Shown here: in pieces, positions 1 through 6,212 of the stretch
How the letters are laid out: each line of letters opens with the position of its first letter
Numbering within the stretch: the first letter of the stretch is position 1
Assembly: GCA_002424305.1 (NCBI GenBank)
Contig: DIQZ01000078.1
Coordinates: 8,656 to 34,342, forward strand
DNA length: 25,687 nt
Origin: Firmicutes bacterium UBA5449
GTDB taxonomy: Bacteria; Bacillota; SHA-98; UBA4971
Reading direction: 5' to 3'
The notes under the pieces: generated by a model
Seen by the model: only the letters and a program-made list of their open reading frames with translations
Databases searched by the model: none
What the model was told of the DNA's origin: nothing
Position numbers and translations under genes: made by a program

Positions 1-159
1 GTTCCTGCAGTGTCTCACCATCTAAGATTGCTAAGGGCAATGCGCCTGGTCAAACATCGCCGGGACGGCAAAAACGTATATTACTCTCTCGACGATCACC
101 ACATAATTACCTTGATTCGCCAGGCACAAGAGCATTACTCCGAAGAAATGAGCCTCTGA
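1..159 (+). CDS. ArsR/SmtB-family metal-sensing repressor, C-terminal part only
   Basis: The window opens inside this gene; 52 codons and the TGA stop at 157-159 are visible. The translation begins VPAVSHHLRLLRAMRLVKHR and continues with GKNVYYSLDDHH, which is the recognition helix and beta wing of an ArsR/SmtB winged helix. The last helix holds D32, H34, H45 and E48 of the visible fragment. This is the exact DxH-(x10)-HxxE spacing of the alpha-5 zinc site of SmtB/CzrA-type sensors. From family knowledge, metal binding there releases the repressor from DNA. The stop lies 8 bases before the ATG of the metal ATPase gene, so the two are almost certainly co-transcribed, with this protein controlling export of zinc, cadmium or a similar ion. 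The N-terminus and promoter are outside the window. Confidence 0.9.
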   Translation, partial: VPAVSHHLRLLRAMRLVKHRRDGKNVYYSLDDHHIITLIRQAQEHYSEEMSL

Positions 160-167
160 GCCAATTC

Positions 168-2201
168 ATGATGGATGAAGGAAGGAGCGAAGTTGCGTTG
201 TCCAAAGACCATACAACGAATCATACACATAACGTAGCAAGTCATACAAGAAACAGTGAGTTACATCATAGGCATCATAACGAATCGCATAAATCACATG
301 ATCACCGGCATGCCCACGGACATCATGACCATCCTAATGTTGGATTGACATCAATAATCATATCCGGAATCCTTCTATTGATAGGCGTATTCCTTGAACC
401 CAAGCTTCACGGGACTCCTTACGCATTCATGGAGTATATTGTTTTCATCACTGCCTACCTGCTTGTCGGCGGTAAGGTGCTCCGTGCAGCCATGGCTAAT
501 CTACTCCACGGACAAGTCTTCGATGAATTCTTCCTCATGAGTGTGGCGACACTCGGCGCAATTGCTATCCATCAATTACCTGAAGCTGTCAGTGTCATGC
601 TCTTCTTTGCTGTCGGGGAATACCTTCAGGATCTGGCTCTGGACAAGTCCAGGAAAGCTATTGCAAGCCTTGTAGATATTCGTCCTGATACCGCCAGTCT
701 AAAGGTTGGCCCGGATATACAAGTTGTTCATCCGGACGATGTTAATATCGGTGACATAATCATCATAAAGCCGGGAGAGAGGGTTCCTCTTGACGGTAGA
801 GTCACAAACGGCTCGTCTTTCTTGGACACATCGGCGCTCACAGGAGAATCAGTGCCTCGAAGGATATCCCCGGGCGGTACAGTCCTTGCCGGAATGGTAA
901 ACCAAGACGGAGTCATTGAAGCCCAAGTTGAGAAGAGATCCAGCGAGTCCTCGATAGCCAGAATCATGCGCCTTGTGGAAGACGCACAAACGCGTAAAGC
1001 TCCCACTGAGCGGTTCATCACAACATTTTCCCGGTATTATACACCCCTTGTCACATTCGCAGCGGTCGGTATAGCCATTGTACCTCCACTTACTATCCCC
1101 GGCGCTACTTTCTCTGAGTGGATCTACCGTGCGCTTGTACTGCTTGTCATATCATGCCCGTGCGCACTGGTAATATCTATACCCCTGGGGTATTTTGGAG
1201 GCATTGGCTCTGCGTCTCGCCACGGGATTCTCATAAAAGGCGCTAACTTCCTTGATGCGTTAACCTCTGTCCATACAGTTGTGATGGACAAAACCGGAAC
1301 ACTGACAAAAGGTGTGTTTAGGGTTACTCAAGTCGAAGCGCGCGAAGGCTTTACCAGAGGCGAGGTACTGAGGTTTGCGGCCTTGGCTGAAATTAATTCA
1401 AATCATCCTATTGCCAAATCAATTGCGGAAGCATACGGAGAAAACCTTTTGCCCGAAGAGGTTCAGGGTTACCATGAGATTCCCGGACACGGCATCAAAG
1501 CGATAATTGATGGAACCGAGATTATCGCAGGAAACGACAGGATGATGCATATGGAAAACATCCCCCATGACTCGTGCAATTTGGAAGGCACCGCCGTATA
1601 CGTAGCAGTAGATGGAGTCTTCGCAGGCTATATCATTATCGCAGATGAGATAAAAGCGGACGCGCAGGAAGCGGTCCAAGATCTTAAAAGCCTGGGCATT
1701 GAGACTACAATCATGCTTACAGGTGATGACCTGTCAGTAGCAGAGTCTGTAGCAAGTCAAACAGGAATTGATGTCGTCTTTGCCAACCTCCTGCCTGAGG
1801 ACAAAGTATCGAAGGTGGAGGAGATTGCTGCAGTGCTTCCAAAGCGAGGCAGAAACAGACTGGTTTTTGCAGGGGACGGAATAAATGATGCACCTGTAAT
1901 CATCAGGTCAGACGTAGGAGTCGCCATGGGTGCATTGGGAAGCGATGCTGCAGTGGAAGCAGCTGATGTGGTGATAATGGACGACAAGCCATCTAAACTT
2001 GGAACCGCAGTCCGTATAGCCCTTAATACAAGAAGCATTGTCATACAGAATATAGTCCTTGCTCTGGTCGTGAAGGGAGTTTTCATAGTCACCGGCATGC
2101 TTGGGATGGCGACAATGTGGGAAGCTGTGTTCGCAGATGTCGGTGTTGCCTTGCTGGCTATCTTGAATTCAACGAGGATTTTGCGGAAAAAGCATGGCTA
2201 G
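168..2201 (+). CDS. cadA: Heavy-metal P1B-type ATPase (Cd2+/Zn2+/Pb2+ exporter)
   Basis: A membrane pump that exports soft divalent metals using ATP. Visible motifs, numbered from ATG 168, are TGES at 225-228 (actuator domain), CPC at 330-332 in the metal-transporting helix, DKTGT with phosphorylated D374, the SNHPIA motif of the nucleotide domain, and GDGINDAP with D570. The CPC motif and homology point to the Zn/Cd/Pb group. There is no N-terminal CxxC heavy-metal-associated domain; instead the first 60 or so residues are very rich in histidine (HHRHH, HDHRHAHGHHDH) and probably bind or buffer metal. It follows an ArsR-type sensor gene by 8 bases. The start is uncertain: ATG 168 or 171 has only a weak ribosome site, whereas in-frame TTG 198 sits 10 bases after GAAGGAAGGAG (177-187) and would shorten the protein by 10 residues without losing the His-rich part. 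Confidence 0.95.
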   Translation: MMDEGRSEVALSKDHTTNHTHNVASHTRNSELHHRHHNESHKSHDHRHAHGHHDHPNVGLTSIIISGILLLIGVFLEPKLHGTPYAFMEYIVFITAYLLVGGKVLRAAMANLLHGQVFDEFFLMSVATLGAIAIHQLPEAVSVMLFFAVGEYLQDLALDKSRKAIASLVDIRPDTASLKVGPDIQVVHPDDVNIGDIIIIKPGERVPLDGRVTNGSSFLDTSALTGESVPRRISPGGTVLAGMVNQDGVIEAQVEKRSSESSIARIMRLVEDAQTRKAPTERFITTFSRYYTPLVTFAAVGIAIVPPLTIPGATFSEWIYRALVLLVISCPCALVISIPLGYFGGIGSASRHGILIKGANFLDALTSVHTVVMDKTGTLTKGVFRVTQVEAREGFTRGEVLRFAALAEINSNHPIAKSIAEAYGENLLPEEVQGYHEIPGHGIKAIIDGTEIIAGNDRMMHMENIPHDSCNLEGTAVYVAVDGVFAGYIIIADEIKADAQEAVQDLKSLGIETTIMLTGDDLSVAESVASQTGIDVVFANLLPEDKVSKVEEIAAVLPKRGRNRLVFAGDGINDAPVIIRSDVGVAMGALGSDAAVEAADVVIMDDKPSKLGTAVRIALNTRSIVIQNIVLALVVKGVFIVTGMLGMATMWEAVFADVGVALLAILNSTRILRKKHG

Positions 2202-2290
2202 GCAGCCCCGCAAACAGACGCGAATCTCTTTCGGAGAATTAGAGCAAGCTAAAGGTCGGCAGACTTTGAACGGATTTCGGAGGGGCTACT

Positions 2291-3163
2291 TTGAGAAATA
2301 CAGCGTTTTTCTACATCATCATAGGAATTTTGATCTCAGTTGCAACAGTTATCGCGAAACCTCAAGCAGTAGACAGTCTTTTGCAATCTAAGTGGTTGGG
2401 AGAAGTCGCCTTACCTCGATATACAGACGGCTCTGAAAGAGAAAGTAGAACGCCGGAGACTGTCGACCTAGTGAGCCTCTTTCCGGACATTGTCATAAGG
2501 CAATGGTATCCTAAAACACAGAAAGTGGCTTTGACGTTTGATGACGGCCCTGATGATGTTTACACCCCTAAAATCCTGGATGTGCTGGCAAAATACAAAG
2601 TGCGCGCGACCTTCTTCTTGATAGGAAGCGCAGCAAACAAGCATCAAGAAATCGTAAGAAGGATTCACAGTGAAGGGCACGAAATAGGTAACCACACTTA
2701 TTTTCACTCAAACCTCTCCAGGATGGCGCCTTGGCAGATCCTTCTCGACTTAAGAAAAGCCAGGAAAACCTTGTCTGACATTACAGGAGAAGATGTTTTG
2801 GTAGTACGCCCGCCATATGGGGCACTTGACCCTCCTGCAGTCAAGGCCATTGGTGATGAGGGTTATAATGTCCTTCTTTGGACAGTGGACTCTCTGGACT
2901 GGTGGGGCCTCTCCAAGGAAGAAGTCATGGAAAACGTCATTCCGAGAGTGGAAAGCGGTGTCATTGTCCTTCATCATTCTGCAGGCGGACCTGACGAGGA
3001 TTTAACCGGCTCAGTGGATGCTCTCCCTGAAATAATCGAAACCCTGCAAGCACAAGGTTATACTTTTCTTACGGCAAGCGAAATTTTGGAGGAAATTAGA
3101 ATCCAAAACGAGATTAAGAAAGAAGCAGAGGAAGCCTCCAAAAAGAGGGCCCGCGCATCCTAG
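2291..3163 (+). CDS. Polysaccharide deacetylase (NodB/CE4 family), membrane-anchored or secreted
   Basis: A 290-residue protein starting at TTG 2291, chosen because GGAGGGG (2278-2284) lies 6 bases upstream. The N-terminus is a hydrophobic segment (FFYIIIGILISVATVIA) acting as signal peptide or anchor, so the enzyme works outside the membrane. The catalytic domain has the CE4 motifs: TFDDGPDD with D84 (catalytic base) and D85 (metal), the metal-binding HxxxH at H135 and H139 in GNHTYFHSN, RPPYG, and LHHSAGG near the end. Family members remove N-acetyl groups from peptidoglycan or chitin-like polymers, or act in spore cortex formation; the substrate here cannot be told. The C-terminus is a charged Lys/Glu/Arg tail. 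It lies 89 bases after the metal ATPase gene on the same strand and may be read from it, but no functional link is apparent. Confidence 0.92.
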   Translation: MRNTAFFYIIIGILISVATVIAKPQAVDSLLQSKWLGEVALPRYTDGSERESRTPETVDLVSLFPDIVIRQWYPKTQKVALTFDDGPDDVYTPKILDVLAKYKVRATFFLIGSAANKHQEIVRRIHSEGHEIGNHTYFHSNLSRMAPWQILLDLRKARKTLSDITGEDVLVVRPPYGALDPPAVKAIGDEGYNVLLWTVDSLDWWGLSKEEVMENVIPRVESGVIVLHHSAGGPDEDLTGSVDALPEIIETLQAQGYTFLTASEILEEIRIQNEIKKEAEEASKKRARAS

Positions 3164-3172
3164 ACGGGCCCT
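3140..3172 (-). terminator. Rho-independent terminator of the small membrane peptide gene
   Basis: On the minus strand, AGGGCCCG, an 11-base loop, and CGGGCCCT form a perfect 8-bp GC-rich stem followed by CTTTTT. The stem occupies 3146-3153 and 3165-3172 and the T tract is 3140-3144. It lies 65 bases downstream of the small minus-strand gene. On the plus strand the stem overlaps the last codons and the stop of the deacetylase gene and is followed by GATTCTAC, so it is not a good terminator in that direction. Confidence 0.8.
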
Positions 3173-3236
3173 GATTCTACCTGCTCTATGGGGATTGACG
3201 TTTCATTCTCATTGTCGTAATCAGCGTTCCACCGGG

Positions 3237-3347
3237 TTAGATTCCGAACAGACAGAAGCAAACGATGCAAATTATGATGATGATTATTATGATCCACCAC
3301 CATGAACCACCACACCAACTAGGGTTTGGCTTGCTGATATCTGTCAT
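3237..3347 (-). CDS. 36-residue single-pass membrane peptide, Ile/Trp/Cys-rich
   Basis: An unrecognised but well-supported small gene. ATG at 3347-3345 is preceded by GGAGG (3360-3356) with 8 bases between, an ideal ribosome site, and a rho-independent terminator follows 65 bases after the TAA stop. The peptide begins MTDISKPNPSWCGG, then has a short Trp cluster, eight consecutive isoleucines at 19-26, and a Cys/Phe-rich end (CIVCFCLFGI). Cysteines are at 12, 27, 30 and 32. The shape, a short polar head with Gly and aromatic residues then one membrane span, recalls the very short YjcZ-type peptides of spore-forming Bacillota, but I cannot claim homology. It lies alone and antisense-oriented between the deacetylase and PspC genes. 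No convincing sigma-A promoter was found upstream, so a specialised sigma factor is possible. Confidence 0.72.
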   Translation of the reverse strand: MTDISKPNPSWCGGSWWWIIIIIIIICIVCFCLFGI

Positions 3348-3654
3348 ATGACTAGCCTCCTTCAGATAGCCTGCACAGAATAGGACGTCCTGCAGACCTT
3401 TCTGCAGTCAGAATATAATATGTCAAGCCATACATTGTTGACACTGAACTCACTTCGCCTGACCTAAGTTAATCACGTGCTTAATGCAAGGCCGGCGGTA
3501 ACCCGCCTCTTACTTAGATAATGGATGAAAAACGTATTTATCTGCAAAAAGACATACTTAGGAAGGACTCAGAAGAACAGTGGAGAATATGAACTTGTTA
3601 GAGGTTCCAATGGCATTTTGATAACGAGTGTTTTGCATAAATGAGGTGAAAACA
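3348..3654. other. Intergenic region between the small peptide gene and the PspC gene
   Basis: This stretch must hold the divergent promoters of the minus-strand peptide gene and the plus-strand PspC gene. A TATAAT at 3415-3420 and a TTGACA at 3438-3443 are present on the plus strand, but neither has a partner box at normal spacing. TTGACATATTAT is present on the minus strand near 3428-3417, also without a good partner. A short GGCGG-TAAC-CCGCC hairpin lies at 3494-3507 with no T tract. No further coding sequence was found. Confidence 0.5.
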
Positions 3655-4125
3655 TTGAAGAAACTTTACCGAAGTCGAGTCAGCTCTATGATTGGCGGTG
3701 TATGCGGTGGAATTGCAGAATACCTTGAAGTAGATTCAACCATCGTGCGCCTTGGCTTCGTGCTGCTGGGCCTGTATTCAGGCATAGGCGTTGCTGCCTA
3801 TCTAATTCTGTGGATAATCATGCCGTATCCTGACAGGGGTGAGGCCTCAACGTCTGAGACCATCCGCGAAGGTGCGGAAGAAATGAGAGAGAAGGCGCAA
3901 GAAGTGGCTGAATCTATCCGTTCAGCAGACCGGCAATCTCAAAGACCTGCTATCAATGTCGTTATAGGGATTTGGCTAGTCGGACTGGGCGTGGTCTTTC
4001 TGGCACGCACACTCAACATCCCTTGGCTTTACTGGCTGAATGCACGCACGTTGATGCCGATTGTCCTTATTATCGTTGGTGTCCTGCTACTCAGGGGACA
4101 AGGCACCGATAGGAAAGGAGAATGA
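3655..4125 (+). CDS. PspC-domain membrane protein
   Basis: A 156-residue protein. The start is TTG 3655, 6 bases after GAGGTG (3643-3648); an earlier in-frame start at 3628 would add nine residues without a ribosome site. The N-terminal MKKLYRSRVSSMIGGVCGGIAEYL followed by a hydrophobic stretch ending YLILWIIMPYP is the classical PspC domain with its transmembrane helix. A charged, probably helical linker follows, then two hydrophobic segments (INVVIGIWLVGLGVVFLARTL and LMPIVLIIVGVLLL). PspC proteins take part in envelope-stress sensing; in Gram-positives they occur beside LiaF-like and toastrack proteins, as here. The stop is 3 bases before the next gene, so the two are translationally coupled and probably act together at the membrane. 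Confidence 0.88.
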   Translation: MKKLYRSRVSSMIGGVCGGIAEYLEVDSTIVRLGFVLLGLYSGIGVAAYLILWIIMPYPDRGEASTSETIREGAEEMREKAQEVAESIRSADRQSQRPAINVVIGIWLVGLGVVFLARTLNIPWLYWLNARTLMPIVLIIVGVLLLRGQGTDRKGE

Positions 4126-4128
4126 GCC

Positions 4129-5061
4129 ATGGCTGATAGAGATCATGACGGAGGGAAGAGAAGGCGGAGAAGCAGCATAGTACTGCCTTTAGTGCTAATA
4201 CTCCTTGGCGTTTTGCTTCTCCTTTCCAATTTCGGGTTGATAAACTGGAGCATATGGACAGCGATTGCAAGATTTTGGCCTCTCATCCTTATTGCGCTGG
4301 GGCTTGAACTAATACTGGGAAGAGGATCCGTATCGACATCTATCATCATAATCATTGTGCTCATAATTATCGCAGGATCCGGATTCGCCCTGCGTTCTCC
4401 GACTGCAAGAGGAGCCATTACTCGTACGAGAGTACAGAAACCTCTTTCCGGCGCAACAAGCGCAGACATAGAGATCAAAATGGGTGTCGGTACCCTATGC
4501 TTAAGCTCGCTTCAGGATTCATCAGATCTTATCAGTGGCACAGTGGACACAGCGGTAGGAGAATGGCTGACAGAGGATTTCAAAATTATCGCAGATGAAG
4601 CACACCTTGTGTTAGGCACTGAAAACAGAAATGTCCTTTTCGATTTTAATTTCTTTGGTTTGGGCAGACAGCCTGCAAGGAACTGGGATCTCATGCTTAA
4701 TGAAGACATACCGATAAGCCTGACTGTACACACCGGGGTCGGGGAATCCCGTATTGATCTCGAGCGCATTCTCGCAACTGACGTTGAAGTACGGACCGGC
4801 GTAGGCAGAACAGATTTGACCCTACCTGCAACAGGCCATGCAAAGGTTACACTTTCAGGTGGAGTCGGAGAAACCGTTATCCGGATTCCTAAGGGTGTCG
4901 CAGCAAGCATACGCACAAAGACCGGAATAGGGTCAGTCCAGATATACGGTGATTACACACGTATCAATGATGAATACATCTCCCCTAACTTCGATACGGC
5001 TGAAAACCGGGTTGAGCTTGAGGTAAAAGGCGGGGTCGGTAGCATAGAGATTCGGGGTTAA
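4129..5061 (+). CDS. LiaF/toastrack-type membrane protein (DUF5668-like helices plus beta-repeat domain)
   Basis: A 310-residue protein with ATG 4129, 8 bases after AAAGGAG. A basic cytoplasmic start (KRRRR, 10-14) precedes three hydrophobic segments at about 17-34, 44-63 and 70-88, the arrangement seen in LiaF/YvqF-like proteins. From about 95 to the end is a soluble beta-rich domain in which a G-(V/I)-G motif followed by alternating hydrophobic residues recurs at 119-121, 203-205, 224-226, 245-247, 266-268 and 302-304, as expected for the toastrack/DUF4097 fold. It forms a pair with the PspC-domain gene. By analogy to LiaF it would tune an envelope-stress signal, but no two-component system lies in the window, so its partner is unknown. 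Its TAA stop overlaps the stop of the convergent phosphatase gene. Confidence 0.82.
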   Translation: MADRDHDGGKRRRRSSIVLPLVLILLGVLLLLSNFGLINWSIWTAIARFWPLILIALGLELILGRGSVSTSIIIIIVLIIIAGSGFALRSPTARGAITRTRVQKPLSGATSADIEIKMGVGTLCLSSLQDSSDLISGTVDTAVGEWLTEDFKIIADEAHLVLGTENRNVLFDFNFFGLGRQPARNWDLMLNEDIPISLTVHTGVGESRIDLERILATDVEVRTGVGRTDLTLPATGHAKVTLSGGVGETVIRIPKGVAASIRTKTGIGSVQIYGDYTRINDEYISPNFDTAENRVELEVKGGVGSIEIRG

Positions 5062-6212
5062 TAGTACTCTACCTTGACCGTCTTTCCCATGCCACGCAGT
5101 GTCTGCGCTAAGCCGTCAACAATCTTGTGCTTCAGCGCAAGATTCCTGGGAACATCAGGGCTTTGGTGGGCGGGATTTATCGCTCTTCCCACAATTATGC
5201 GAAGATAGTCAGCTTCAAGGAGCAGTGCTGTTAGACGACTTGCGCCATCCCTTTTCATAGTGGCGTCCGTCAACTTCACACCTGACTCCAACTGCTCAAG
5301 GGTATATGAAAGCGTCAGCATACCTTCGGTGACAAGGTCTACTCCCTCCAGCTTACCAATGGGGGGAATCCGCTTGTCATGAGGAGTAAGATCTACAGTA
5401 ATAGGTCTATTGAGAACCCGCGCAACGATATTTCCTGTAGTTCCACCGCAGGCTACCTTTTTCCCCGAAGCGGAAAGCAATTTACTCACAACCTCACGGT
5501 CGTCTTTAGGATCCACCGGAGGGCCTACAAGCATGGTGAGACAGCGTGGATGCCTAATCCGCACAGCTACCACAGTAGCATCGTCTCCCGGTTTGTAGGC
5601 GTACAGTTTGTCGGTTACTCCAGCAATTTCCTCTGCGAGTTCTGAAGCCAGTGTGGTGCGGGCTGCGGTAGAGCAGACATAGTCACTGACCCTATCCCAT
5701 CCCCACCCTATGTTCCATATTCCCCCGATACCGGCGTGAAGAACTCCATCACTTGCCAACACAATCCAATCTCCGTCCCCAACAGGGAAGAACGCCTCCC
5801 TTATAACTCGCTCACCCATAATACGCTCTGATCTAGGCACAATACGGAGCCGATTGCCACGTCCGATAAACGCGGGAGGACTGTCGTATTCAGCAAGATA
5901 GACATTGCCATCGTTGAAAATTTGGAGGATGCTAAATGTTGAGTAGGCTAGTTGCCTCTTCTCACACACAGGTAAGGTGTGAGCAAAGGTTTCCACAACC
6001 TCCTCCAGAGTTAGCCCTCCCTTAAGCATGGTAACCGCCATTCTGACAGTCAGCGATGAGAGAATGTTTGCTTTGACTCCACTTCCCAATCCATCAGAAA
6101 GCACCACTATAGTAGAGTCAGGGCAGGTCTCCACCTCTACGCTGTCACCACATAGCTCTTCACCATGCTTATTCAGCTGACGATGCTCTACTTCAACGTG
6201 AAGACGCTTCAT
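5058..6212 (-). CDS. SpoIIE-like PP2C serine/threonine phosphatase linked to the sensory hydrogenase
   Basis: A 384-residue protein whose first 215 or so residues form a SpoIIE/PP2C phosphatase domain. Metal-binding acidic motifs are VVLSDGLGSG (D40), VLASDGVLHAG and GDDATVVAVRI near 210. The remaining C-terminal part, with CGGTTGNIVARVL and VDLVTEGMLTLSYTLEQLE, is a domain I recognise only as a usual companion of such hydrogenase-linked phosphatases; its function is unknown to me. The start ATG 6212 overlaps the end of hydS by 20 bases, with GGGGGAGG just upstream, so the two are translationally coupled. This is the typical context of group C sensory [FeFe] hydrogenases. The inference is that HydS controls the phosphatase, which acts on a phosphoprotein regulator; no kinase or anti-sigma partner is in the window. 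It is the last gene of the operon and meets the LiaF-like gene tail to tail with overlapping stops. Confidence 0.88.
   Translation of the reverse strand: MKRLHVEVEHRQLNKHGEELCGDSVEVETCPDSTIVVLSDGLGSGVKANILSSLTVRMAVTMLKGGLTLEEVVETFAHTLPVCEKRQLAYSTFSILQIFNDGNVYLAEYDSPPAFIGRGNRLRIVPRSERIMGERVIREAFFPVGDGDWIVLASDGVLHAGIGGIWNIGWGWDRVSDYVCSTAARTTLASELAEEIAGVTDKLYAYKPGDDATVVAVRIRHPRCLTMLVGPPVDPKDDREVVSKLLSASGKKVACGGTTGNIVARVLNRPITVDLTPHDKRIPPIGKLEGVDLVTEGMLTLSYTLEQLESGVKLTDATMKRDGASRLTALLLEADYLRIIVGRAINPAHQSPDVPRNLALKHKIVDGLAQTLRGMGKTVKVEYY

Noticed and set aside
2194..2391. 65-residue open frame between the metal ATPase and the deacetylase
   Set aside because: It starts in the last codons of the ATPase, overlaps 100 bases of the deacetylase in another frame, has no good ribosome site and its sequence resembles no protein.
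3494..3507. GGCGG-TAAC-CCGCC hairpin as terminator
   Set aside because: The stem is only 5 bp and no T tract follows on either strand.
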